Source of the DNA: an uncultured Pseudokineococcus sp.
Lineage (GTDB): Bacteria > Actinomycetota > Actinomycetes > Actinomycetales > Quadrisphaeraceae
DNA length: 64,000 nt
Assembly (NCBI RefSeq): GCF_947499845.1
Contig: NZ_CANMPM010000002.1
Location: 124,001 to 188,000 of the forward strand
Reading direction: 5' to 3'
The number at the start of each line of letters is the position of its first letter. Position 1 is the stretch's first letter. Under the pieces are notes generated by a model that was given only the letters and a program-made list of their open reading frames with translations, did not search any database and had not been told where the DNA came from. The translations under genes and the position numbers were made by a program. Positions 42,310 through 50,772 of this stretch are shown here, one piece after another.

Positions 42310-45072
42310 ATGACGAGCGGGGGGCACGTCGCCGCGGAGGCGCGCGCTCGCGCGCTCATCGACGCGCAGCTGACGGCGGCGGGCTGGTCAGTCCAGGACA
42401 GGGGCGACATCAACCTCTGGGCCGCGAAGGGCGTCGCCGTCCGCGAGGTGCCCATGGCGCCCGGCCACGGCCGCGCCGACTACCTCCTCTACGTCGACCG
42501 GCGCGTCGTCGGCGTCCTCGAGGCGAAGCCCGAGGGGACGAGGCTGTCCGGCGTCGAGTGGCAGTCGGCCATGTACGCGACCGGTCTGCCCGCCGACGTC
42601 CGCCACAAGGCGGTGACGACGGACGGCCGCCTGCCCTTCGTCCTCGAGTCGAGCGGCACCGAGACGCACCTCACCAACGGCTTCGACCCGTCGCCGCGTG
42701 CCCGGCTCGTCAGCCACCCGCCGCAGCCGGCGACGCTCGCCCGGCTCGTGCGCGACACCGAGACGGACCCGGACCGGGCGACGTGGCGCGCGAAGGTGCG
42801 GCACCTGCCGCCGCTGGCGGTCGAGGGCCTACGCCCGGCGCAGATCACCGCCATCGGGGGCGTCGAGCGCTCGCTCGCCGAGCAGCAGCACGACCGGTCG
42901 CTCGTGCAGATGGCTACAGGCGCGGGCAAGACCTTCACGGCGATCACGCAGGTGTACCGCTTGCTTCAGCACGGCGGCATGCGGCGCGTGCTGTTCCTCG
43001 TCGACCGCAACAACCTCGCCGACCAGACGCTCGCGGGGTTTCAGAACTACCGGACGCCGGGCGACGGGCGCCGCTTCACCGAGATCTACAACGTCGACAA
43101 GCTGACGAGCGCCGGCGCGCTCGGGAGCAGCTCGGTCGTCATCTCGACCATCCAGCGGGTGCACGCGGTGCTCCGCGGCCGGGAGGCGGGCACCGAGGAC
43201 GACCCGAACCTCGACGGGTACGTGCCCGACCGGCCCGTCGAGGCGCCGTACAACGCCGCCGTCCCGCCGGAAGCCTTCGACCTCGTCATCGTCGACGAGG
43301 CGCACCGCTCCATCTACGGGGTGTGGCGCGGGGTGCTCGAGTACTTCGACGCCCACGTCCTCGGGCTCACGGCGACGCCGGGCAAGCAGACGTTCGGCTT
43401 CTTCCGGCAGAACCTCGTCAGCGAGTACACCTACCCGCAGTCGGTCGTCGACGGCGTCAACGTCGACTTCGACGTCTACCGGATCCGGACGCAGATCAGC
43501 GAGCAGGGGTCCGTCATCGACGCCGGCACGGTGGTCCCGACGGTCGACCGGCGCACCCGGCAGCGCAAGTACGTCGAGCTCGACGAGGAGCTCGCCTACA
43601 CGGGACCGCAGCTCGACCGGGCGGTGACGTCGACCGACCAGATCCGCACCGTGCTGGAGACCTTCCGCGACCGTCTCTTCACCGAGATCTTCCCCGGGCG
43701 CAGCGTCGTGCCGAAGACGCTGGTGTTCTGCAAGGACGACGCGCACGCCGAGGAGGTCGTCACCACCGCCCGGCAGGTCTTCGGCATGGGCAACGACGCC
43801 GTCCGCAAGATCACCTACAACGCGCAGGACCCGAAGCGGGCGCTCAACGACTTCCGCCAGACGGCGGCGATGCGCATCGCCGTGACGGTGGACATGATCG
43901 CCACGGGCACCGACGTCCGGCCGCTGGAGTGCCTGCTGTTCATGCGGGACGTGCGCAGCGCCCAGTACTTCGAGCAGATGAAGGGCCGCGGGGCGCGCAC
44001 CATCGCGCCGACGGAGTACCAGGCGGTCACGCCGGACGCCACGGAGAAGACCCGCTTCGTCCTCGTCGACGCCGTCGGTGTCACCGAGCACCCCTTCGTC
44101 GAGCCGCCGCTCAACCGGCAGAAGGGCGCCTCCCTGCAGAAGCTGCTCGACCGGGCAGCCAACCTCACCCTCACCGAGGACGAGGCGGCGACGCTCGCCT
44201 CCCGGTTGTCCGCCCTCGAGCTGCAGCTCTCCCCCGCCGAGCGCACCGAGCTCGACGAGGTCGCCGGCGGGTCGGTGCGCGACGTCGTCCGCAGCCTCGT
44301 CGACGCCGTGGACCCCGACGTCCAGGCGGGCGTCCGCGCCGGGTTGGAGGGCGAAGAAGCCGACCGGGCCGTCACCGAGCTGCTGGAGCGGGCGACCGAG
44401 CCCCTGGCGGCCAACCCGCCGCTACGAGCCCGCATCCTCGAGCTGCGGCGGGCGAAGGACCGCGTGGTCGACGAGGTGAGCGAGGACGTCCTCCTCGACG
44501 CCGGCGGCGTGGTGGACACCGACCGCGCCCGCTCGGTCGTCGAGAGCTGGCGCGCCTACCTCGAGGAGCACCGCGACGAGATCACCGCGCTGCAGGTGCT
44601 CGAGGAGGCCCGCGACCGGCACCTCTCCTTCGACGACATCGAGGAGCTGGCCAACCGCATCAAGCGCCCGCCGCACAGCTGGACGCCCGACCTGCTGTGG
44701 CGGGCCTACGAGGTCGTCGAGACCGGTCGGGTCCGTCACCGCGACAAGGACCGTCTCACCGACCTCGTGTCCTTGCTGCGGTTCACGCTGGGCCAGGATG
44801 ACGAGCTCGTGCCGTACGCCGACGGTGTGGCCGAGCGCTACGCCGCCTGGCAGCGCCAGCAAGAGCAGGCCGGCGTGCGCTTCACCGACGACGAGACGTG
44901 GTGGTTGGACCGCATGGCCGAGGTCATCGCCTCCTCCGCCGGCATCGCCCCGGACGACCTGGAGACGGCGCCCTTCACCGAGCGCGGCGGCCAGGACGGG
45001 CTGCTGCGGGCGCTGGGGAGCGACCGAGGGGTCGAGCTGTTCCACGAGCTGAACCGGGAGCTGACGGCGTGA
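42310..45072 (+). CDS. hsdR: type I restriction enzyme, R subunit (EcoEI-like)
   Basis: A 920-aa DNA translocase and nuclease of a type I R-M system. The N-terminal PD-(D/E)xK nuclease has RADYLLYVD and VGVLEAKPEG (about residues 60-75). The helicase core has LVQMATGAGKTFTA (Walker A, ~200), LVIVDEAHRSIYG (~328), LGLTATPGKQ, VTVDMIATGTDVRPLECLLF and FEQMKGRGART. A long helical C-terminus binds the methylase. It appears intact. The ATG has a GGGAGGCGC ribosome-binding site. Its stop overlaps the GTG of hsdS, but both partners HsdS and HsdM are frameshifted as read here, so restriction activity is doubtful. Confidence 0.95.
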   Translation: MTSGGHVAAEARARALIDAQLTAAGWSVQDRGDINLWAAKGVAVREVPMAPGHGRADYLLYVDRRVVGVLEAKPEGTRLSGVEWQSAMYATGLPADVRHKAVTTDGRLPFVLESSGTETHLTNGFDPSPRARLVSHPPQPATLARLVRDTETDPDRATWRAKVRHLPPLAVEGLRPAQITAIGGVERSLAEQQHDRSLVQMATGAGKTFTAITQVYRLLQHGGMRRVLFLVDRNNLADQTLAGFQNYRTPGDGRRFTEIYNVDKLTSAGALGSSSVVISTIQRVHAVLRGREAGTEDDPNLDGYVPDRPVEAPYNAAVPPEAFDLVIVDEAHRSIYGVWRGVLEYFDAHVLGLTATPGKQTFGFFRQNLVSEYTYPQSVVDGVNVDFDVYRIRTQISEQGSVIDAGTVVPTVDRRTRQRKYVELDEELAYTGPQLDRAVTSTDQIRTVLETFRDRLFTEIFPGRSVVPKTLVFCKDDAHAEEVVTTARQVFGMGNDAVRKITYNAQDPKRALNDFRQTAAMRIAVTVDMIATGTDVRPLECLLFMRDVRSAQYFEQMKGRGARTIAPTEYQAVTPDATEKTRFVLVDAVGVTEHPFVEPPLNRQKGASLQKLLDRAANLTLTEDEAATLASRLSALELQLSPAERTELDEVAGGSVRDVVRSLVDAVDPDVQAGVRAGLEGEEADRAVTELLERATEPLAANPPLRARILELRRAKDRVVDEVSEDVLLDAGGVVDTDRARSVVESWRAYLEEHRDEITALQVLEEARDRHLSFDDIEELANRIKRPPHSWTPDLLWRAYEVVETGRVRHRDKDRLTDLVSLLRFTLGQDDELVPYADGVAERYAAWQRQQEQAGVRFTDDETWWLDRMAEVIASSAGIAPDDLETAPFTERGGQDGLLRALGSDRGVELFHELNRELTA

Positions 45073-46356
45073 CGGCGCTTCCTGACGACTGGCGACCCGC
45101 CACTCTGGGCGAGATCAGCACGCGCGTCCGGAACGGCATCTTCGCTCGACGCCCGAGCAACGAGCCCCCCGGCACGCCGATCCTGCGCATTAGTGCGGTT
45201 AAGGCTGGGCGCGTCGATCTCTCCGACGTCAAATACGTACAAGAGATCGACTTTACAAGTCGACGAGTTCCGCGTCCGCGATGACGATCTCCTCGTGACG
45301 CGTTACAACGGTTCGCGCCACTTGGTGGGCGTGTCGGGCCTCGTCAGCGGTGTCGAGCGCGACATTCTTCATCCGGATAAGTTGATCAAGTTCTCACTCA
45401 GTAGCGGGCACGACGCGCGCTTCGTCAACCACCAGTTGGCATCTGCTAACGCGCGCGCCCACATCGAACCGTTGATCCGCACGACGGCTGGCCAATCGGG
45501 GATCAGCGGACCTTCCTTGCGGAGTACGCCTCTGGTGCTACCGCCGCTCGACGAGCAGCGGCGCATCGTCGCCGTCCTCGAGGACCACCTCTCCCGCCTC
45601 GACGCCGCCGACGCCTACCTCGCCTCGGCTCACGCACGCGCTGAGGCGATGCGTCTCTCGACCGTCCAGCGCCTCCTCGCGGGGGCCCCCTCTGCGGCGA
45701 CTGCGCTCGAAGACCTCCTGGACGTTTCGATCGGCGGCGTCTGGGGCAGCGCACCGGGTGAAGAAGCAGTCGACGTGGCGGTGCTCCGTGTGACCGAGCT
45801 CCGTCCCGGTGGCCGGCTCGACGAACGCACTGCCGCGCGACGCTCGGTCTCACCTGGTCAGCTCGCGAGCCGACGACTACAGGTGGGTGATCTTTTGCTT
45901 GAGAAATCCGGCGGGGGGCCCAAGCAACCGATCGGGCGCGTTGGCCTCGTCGAAGCGGTCACCCAGGATTCCGTGTGCGCCAACTTCATGCAGTTGATGC
46001 GCCCCGACCCGCGGTGCGCGTTACCCCGGTTCTTGCACCTCTATCTCAATCACCTGCATAGTCGCGGCGACACCCTCAGCATGCAGAAGGCGTCGACCAA
46101 CATTCGGAACATCAAGGCGTCCGAGTACGTGCGTCTACCCGTACCCCTCCCCTCGTTGGGCGACCAACACCGCATCGTCGCGCAGGCGGCCGCCGTGGAC
46201 GCCGAGGCTGAAGGCCTCAAGGAAGCGGTCGCCGTGGCGACGCGACGCGGTCGAGCACTCCGTCGCGCCTTCCTCACCGCCGCCTTCACCGGCCGGCTGA
46301 CGGGCCGGTCCAGCGACATGGACGTCGCGGAGGAGCTGGCCGAGGCGGCGTCGTGA
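45069..46356 (+). pseudogene. hsdS: type I restriction specificity subunit HsdS, frameshifted
   Basis: The GTG start overlaps hsdR. The first frame reads LPDDWRPATLGEISTRVRNG...ISAVKAGRVDLSDVKYVQEID and then runs into a stop at about 45284. The continuing HsdS sequence (VDEFRVRDDDLLVTRYNGSRHLVG, two target-recognition domains with LPPLDEQRRIVAVLEDHLSRLD and LPSLGDQHRIVAQ) is in the next frame. One extra T in the TTT run at 45252-45254 explains the break; removing it restores a continuous EIDLQVDEF. Total length would be ~428 aa. Base composition is visibly richer in A/T than neighbours (TTA, AAG, CAA codons), a sign of transfer. It may be a true inactivation, a phase-variable site, or a sequencing error. 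Confidence 0.88.
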
Positions 46357-47334
46357 CCGTCCCCGACTTCCAGACGCTCATGCGCCCGCTGCTGGCCGAG
46401 CTCGTGGAGCGCGAACCCCACCGGGTGCGGGACCTCACCGAGCGGATGTCCGACCCCTTCGAGCTGACGGACGCCGAGCGGGCGCAGCTGCTGCCGAGCG
46501 GGCGCGCGCGGCTCATCGTCAACCGCGTGGGGTGGGCGGTGACGCACATGGCGCAGGCCGGCGTCGTCCACCGGCCACAGCGCGGCCACCTCGTGCTCAC
46601 CGACGCGGGCGCCGAGGTCCTCGCCGCGCACCCGGACCGCGTGGACATGACGGCGCTGTCCACCTTCGCGGCCTACCGCGACTTCCGCAGCCGCACCTCG
46701 GCCGAGGCAGCGCCGCCCTCGGTCGACCCCGTCGTGAGCACCACGCCGACGACGCCCGACGAGGCCCCGGACGTCACCGCAGCGACGTCGCCGCAGGACC
46801 TGCTGGCGCAGGCCGTCGCCGAGAACCGCGCCGCCGTCGAGAGCGAGCTGCTGGACCGCGCCCTCGCCCTCACCCCCACGGACTTCGAACGACTGGTCCT
46901 CGAGCTCCTGCGCGCCATGGGCTACGGCCGGGCGGGCCGGCTCGAGCACTCCGGCGCCTCCGGCGACGGGGGCATCGACGGCATCATCAGCCAGGACTCG
47001 CTCGGCCTCGACCGCATCTACCTCCAGGCCAGGCGCTACGCCGCCGACCACTCCGTCGGCAGGCCCGAGCTGCAGGGCTTCGTCGGCGCCCTCGCGAGCA
47101 ACCAAGGTGATCGAGGGGCCCGCTCGTCATGAGCAGAGGATCACGATGAGCACCTTCACCAAGGACGCCCGGGAGACGACCGACAAGGTGAGCCACCGCG
47201 TCGAGCTCGTCGCCGGCGCCCGCCTCGCCGCCCTCATGCTCCGCCACGGCGTCGGCGTGCAGGCCGAGGCGACGGTGACGCCGCACCGTCTCGACCAGGA
47301 CTCCTTCCAGGCCCCACGCCCCTTGACAGGTTGA
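46353..47334 (+). pseudogene. mrr: Mrr-type restriction endonuclease, frame broken near the C-terminus
   Basis: The GTG start overlaps the hsdS stop (GTGA). The first frame (259 aa, ends 47132) has the Mrr N-terminal winged-helix domain (LMRPLLAELVEREPH..., RIVNRVGWAV-like) and the nuclease domain (ALTPTDFERLVLELLRAMGY, SGDGGIDGII, IYLQARRYAAD). The conserved C-terminus (STFTKDARETTDKVSHRVEL, ARLAALMLRHGVGVQAE) follows in another frame, 47107-47334, from about 47146. A short extra segment around 47115-47145 seems to cause the break. The QxK catalytic motif is QAR here (Lys to Arg). Mrr cleaves modified DNA; this copy is probably inactive. Confidence 0.82.
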
Positions 47335-47380
47335 GCGCGCCTTAACGCATCTTGTTAAAGTGCGTCCAACTGGTTAAGGT
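47323..47380 (+). promoter_or_regulatory. promoter and candidate operator of the ATPase-Fic operon
   Basis: TTGTTA (47352-47357), a 17-nt spacer and TAAGGT (47375-47380), 6 nt before the GTG, form a plausible promoter for a leaderless mRNA. Three GTTAA/TTAAC half-sites overlap it: CCTTAAC (47340-47346), TGTTAAA (47353-47359) and GTTAAGG (47373-47379); the outer two are perfect inverted repeats. This AT-rich patch stands out in the GC-rich region and looks like a repressor operator. Confidence 0.55.
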
Positions 47381-47386
47381 TCCGAC

Positions 47387-48577
47387 GTGGACAGAGCTAC
47401 GAACCCCTACACGCCCAACGCAGGCGCATCGCCGCGCTACCTCGCCGGTCGGCGCGCCGAGGTCGAAGACTTCCGCATCTTGCTGCGCCGCCTCGGCCGC
47501 GGATACACCGAGCAGTCCGTCGTGGTCACTGGCCTTCGAGGCGTCGGCAAGACGGTGCTGCTGGGTCAGTACCAGGCCGTCGCAGCCGACGAGAACTGGG
47601 TCGCCATCGACGCCGAGGTCTCGAAGAACACGCCCTTCGGGCCACAGCTCGCCAACCTCGCGCGTCGCGCACTCCTCCAGGTCTCGCCCAAGGCCCGGTG
47701 GGGCTCTCGCGCACGAGCCGCCGCGGGCGTGATCAAGTCCTTCTCCCTCACGGTGCAACCGGACGGCTCCCTGACCGGTGGGCTCGACGTCGAAGCCGAG
47801 CACGGGCTGGCCGACACCGGCAACCTCAACGACGACCTCGCCGACGTCTTCGAGGCGCTCGGCGCTGCAGCGCGCGAGCGAGACCGAGGTGTCGTCTTCC
47901 TCTTCGACGAGGTGCAGTTCCTCTCCAAGACGGAGCTCGAAGCGCTCATAGGCGCAGTGCACCGCACCGTCCAACGCCAGCTGCCGGTGACCTTCGCTGG
48001 GGCAGGTCTGCCCCAGCTGCCCGGACTGGCCGGCGACGCCAAATCCTACGCGGAGCGACTGTTCAAGTTCCCTGAGATCGGACCGCTCCCCCCGGAGGCG
48101 GCCGCGGAAGCCCTCGTCGAACCGGCGCGCGCTGAGGGCGTCACCTTCGCCGCCGCCGCTGTCACCGACGTCGTCAGCTACACCGACGGCTACCCGTACT
48201 TCATCCAGGAGTTCGGCAGGGCTGTGTGGGACGTCGCCGAGGGGCCCACCATCACGGCCGCTGACGCACGAGCGGCGGTGGACCTCGTCGAGGCGGAGCT
48301 CGACAGCTCCTTCTTCCGTAGCCGGGTCCAGCGGTCGACCCCCGAGGAGCTGCGCTACATGCGCGCCATGGCCGAGCTCGGAGCGGAGGCGCAGAAGGCC
48401 TCGGACGTCGCCGAGGTACTTGGCAAGGCCTCGGAGCAGGTGGCGCCGCTGCGCGCCCGCCTCATCAACAAGGGACTTCTTTACACACCCCGGTATGGCT
48501 ACGCCAAGTTCACCGTTCCGCAGTTCGACCGCTTCATGCACCGCTACATGGCCCTGGACGACGTCCCACCGGCCTGA
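47387..48577 (+). CDS. P-loop ATPase of the archaeal-ATPase/Orc1-Cdc6-like type
   Basis: A 396-aa protein. NPYTPNAGASPRYLAGRRAEVEDF is a typical opening of this ATP-binding family. SVVVTGLRGVGKTVLLGQY is Walker A (about residues 44-62), and RGVVFLFDEVQFLSK is Walker B (~168-182). VTFAGAGLPQLPGL and KSYAERLFKF are the sensor region, followed by a C-terminal winged-helix-like part (SDVAEVLGKASEQVAPLRARLINKGLLY). Such ATPases occur in defence and toxin modules. Its TGA overlaps the ATG of the Fic gene (TGATG), so the two are one operon. Role unknown; a sensor or effector of a Fic-based response is an inference. Confidence 0.85.
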   Translation: MDRATNPYTPNAGASPRYLAGRRAEVEDFRILLRRLGRGYTEQSVVVTGLRGVGKTVLLGQYQAVAADENWVAIDAEVSKNTPFGPQLANLARRALLQVSPKARWGSRARAAAGVIKSFSLTVQPDGSLTGGLDVEAEHGLADTGNLNDDLADVFEALGAAARERDRGVVFLFDEVQFLSKTELEALIGAVHRTVQRQLPVTFAGAGLPQLPGLAGDAKSYAERLFKFPEIGPLPPEAAAEALVEPARAEGVTFAAAAVTDVVSYTDGYPYFIQEFGRAVWDVAEGPTITAADARAAVDLVEAELDSSFFRSRVQRSTPEELRYMRAMAELGAEAQKASDVAEVLGKASEQVAPLRARLINKGLLYTPRYGYAKFTVPQFDRFMHRYMALDDVPPA

Positions 48578-49788
48578 TGGCAGAGAAGCGCCTCAGGCAA
48601 CTCGAGACGAGTCGCGTCTACGACAGTCCGTCACTCGACCGGCACGATCGCCACGTCCTCCATCAGATCAACGACGTGCACAGGCGCCTATCCTCGGCGC
48701 TGCAGAAATCTCCGCGCTCGACCGCAATTCTCCGGCGCTCCGCGCAGGCGCAAGCCATCCGCGGCTCCAACAGCATCGAGGGCTACGTCGTGTCGGAGCA
48801 GGACGCCCTCGCCGCGGTCGACGACGACGAGCCGATGAGCGCCGACCAGCGGACCTGGGCCGAGATCGTCGGCTACCGCCGCGTCCTCACCTACGTGCTG
48901 CAGCTGGCGTCCACGCCCGGCTTCCGCCTCGACGCGATGACCCTCCGCTCGATGCACTTCATGCTGCTCGAGCACGACCTGAGCAAGAGCCCTGGCCAGT
49001 ACCGCCCCGGGGTCGTCTACGTCCAGGACGAGGCGACCGGTCAGGCCGTCTACGAGGCGCCGGACAGCGACGCCGTGCCGGCCCTCGTGGACGCCTTGGC
49101 GGAGCGGCTCGACGCAGACCGCGGGACCGACCCGCTGGTGCGTGGCGCGATGGCGCATCTCAACCTCGTCATGGTCCATCCCTTCCGCGACGGCAACGGC
49201 CGGATGGCCCGCGCCCTGCAGACCCTCGTGCTCGCCCAGGACGACGTCCTCGAACCGAGCTTCTCGAGCATCGAGGAGTGGCTCGGCCGCAACACCGAGG
49301 ACTACTACCGCGTGCTCGCCGCCACGGGCCATGGCGCGTGGCGGCCTGAGCGCGACGCCCACCTCTGGGTCAAGTTCTGTCTGCGCGCGCACCACATGCA
49401 GGCGCAGACGCAGGCGCGGCGCTTCCGCGAGGCTGAGGAACTCTGGAGTGCCATCGACGCGCTCGTCACCGACCACGGGTTGCCGGAGCGCACCGCCGAC
49501 CTGCTCTTCGACGCCGTCCGGGGTGCGCGCATCCAGCGACCGTCGTACGCCCGTCGCGCCGGCCTCGAGGACCGGACGGCCACCCGCGACCTCGGACGGC
49601 TGGTCGACGCCGGCCTGCTCCACCCGTACGGGCAGACCCGAGGCCGCTACTACGAGGCGACCGAGCGGCTGATGCACCCGTTTCTCGCTATGCGCTCCGG
49701 ACGACGGCCACTCGAGGACCCGTTCCCCGAGCTCATGGACGAGATCCGGCGAGCATCGCCACCGGTCACCGAAGCACGGACCGTCTGA
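48577..49788 (+). CDS. Fic-domain protein (AMPylase-type) with N-terminal inhibitory motif
   Basis: A 403-aa FIC enzyme that transfers AMP, or another nucleotide part, to a protein hydroxyl. The perfect core HPFRDGNGRMARAL lies at about residues 201-214. RGSNSIEGY at ~64-72 matches the (S/T)xxxE(G/N) inhibitory helix of class II Fic proteins, so the enzyme should be self-inhibited until released. LSKSPGQYRPGVVYV precedes the core. The C-terminus has a winged-helix-like region (RRAGLEDRTATRDLGRLVDAGLL). It is translated with the ATPase gene from overlapping codons. A defence or toxin-like role is inferred from location. Confidence 0.93.
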   Translation: MAEKRLRQLETSRVYDSPSLDRHDRHVLHQINDVHRRLSSALQKSPRSTAILRRSAQAQAIRGSNSIEGYVVSEQDALAAVDDDEPMSADQRTWAEIVGYRRVLTYVLQLASTPGFRLDAMTLRSMHFMLLEHDLSKSPGQYRPGVVYVQDEATGQAVYEAPDSDAVPALVDALAERLDADRGTDPLVRGAMAHLNLVMVHPFRDGNGRMARALQTLVLAQDDVLEPSFSSIEEWLGRNTEDYYRVLAATGHGAWRPERDAHLWVKFCLRAHHMQAQTQARRFREAEELWSAIDALVTDHGLPERTADLLFDAVRGARIQRPSYARRAGLEDRTATRDLGRLVDAGLLHPYGQTRGRYYEATERLMHPFLAMRSGRRPLEDPFPELMDEIRRASPPVTEARTV

Positions 49789-49817
49789 CTGCCCGAGCCG
49801 GCCAGTACGGTCCGCGC

Positions 49818-50564
49818 GTGATCACCACCGGGGTCGACCTGGCGACGGAGCCCGTGAAGACGGGGATGGCGACGATCCGGTGGGGCACCGACGGCGCGGT
49901 GCTGACAGACCTTCGTCTCGGCGTGGACGACGGTGCGATTGTCGACGCGGCGGCGACGTCGACGAAGCTCGGCCTCGACTGCCCGCTCGGCTGGCCCGAC
50001 GTGTTCGTCGAGATGCTGACGAGGCACCACACCGACCACCTCGAGCCCCACGCGCTGGACGACGCCGACTGGCGCCGTGGTCTGGCCAACCGCGCCACCG
50101 ACGTGGCGGTCACGCAGACGACGGGGCTGCGACCGCTCAGCGTGGCCGCGGACCGTATCGGCCTGACCGCGATGCGGGCGGCCAACCTCCTCGGCCGGCT
50201 CGCCGCCGCGGGCTCGCCTGTCGACCGTGCGGGCACGGGCGTCGTCGTCGAGGTCTACCCCGCGGCGTCTCTTGCGGTCTGGGGTCTCGGCTCCCGCGGG
50301 TACAAGGGCAGTTCTCGGACGGCGGCGCTCGGGGCGCTCGTCGACGGCCTCCTGGAGGCCGCGCCGTGGCTGTGGCTCGGTGAGCACGAGGACCTCTGCC
50401 GGCGGCGTGACGACGCCTTCGACGCGCTGGTCGCTGCACTGACCGCCCGCGCGGCCGCGCTCGGGCTCACGTCCGCGCCGACAGACACGCCTGCGAGGGC
50501 CCGCGCCCGGCGCGAGGGCTGGATCGCCGTGCCGACGTCCGCGCTCAGGGACCTCAGCTCCTAA
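49818..50564 (+). CDS. DUF429-family protein
   Basis: A 248-aa protein with an RNase-H-like fold predicted for DUF429: it opens with TTGVDLATEPVKTGMATI, contains DCPLGWPDVFVEM, RATDVAVTQTTGLRPLSV, VVVEVYPAASLAVWGL and DDAFDALVAALTARAAA. Biochemical function is unknown; acidic residues at DLAT, DCPLG and the DAFDAL helix match a nuclease-like active site. The GTG lies 6 nt from TACGGT (49806-49811), so it has its own promoter 29 nt after fic. It belongs to the island block between the two mrr tails. Confidence 0.85.
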   Translation: MITTGVDLATEPVKTGMATIRWGTDGAVLTDLRLGVDDGAIVDAAATSTKLGLDCPLGWPDVFVEMLTRHHTDHLEPHALDDADWRRGLANRATDVAVTQTTGLRPLSVAADRIGLTAMRAANLLGRLAAAGSPVDRAGTGVVVEVYPAASLAVWGLGSRGYKGSSRTAALGALVDGLLEAAPWLWLGEHEDLCRRRDDAFDALVAALTARAAALGLTSAPTDTPARARARREGWIAVPTSALRDLSS

Positions 50565-50664
50565 AGTCTTTGAGGGAGCCTCGTCAGGCGTAGGGCGAGC
50601 GTGGTACGGACGATCAGTTGTGCCGGGGGCTACCAATGTCACGTCACCACACCGGCCAGGGAGG

Positions 50665-50727
50665 GTGCAGGCGGAGACGACCGTGACGCTGCACCGCCTC
50701 GACGAAGACTTCTCAGAGACGTTGTGA
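50665..50727 (+). pseudogene. remnant of a second mrr 3' end
   Basis: Twenty codons plus stop (VQAETTVTLHRLDEDFSETL) match the C-terminus encoded at 47257-47308 (about 41 of 52 aligned bases identical). Upstream codons show no mrr similarity. It marks the right edge of the ATPase-Fic-DUF429 block. Confidence 0.75.
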
Positions 50728-50772
50728 CCGCCGACCACGGAGACGAGGGTCCAGGACCCCCTCCTGATCCGC

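Noticed and set aside
45240-45290. Programmed ribosomal frameshift in hsdS
   Set aside because: The TTT run lacks a slippery heptamer or a stimulatory hairpin; mutation, phase variation or error is simpler.
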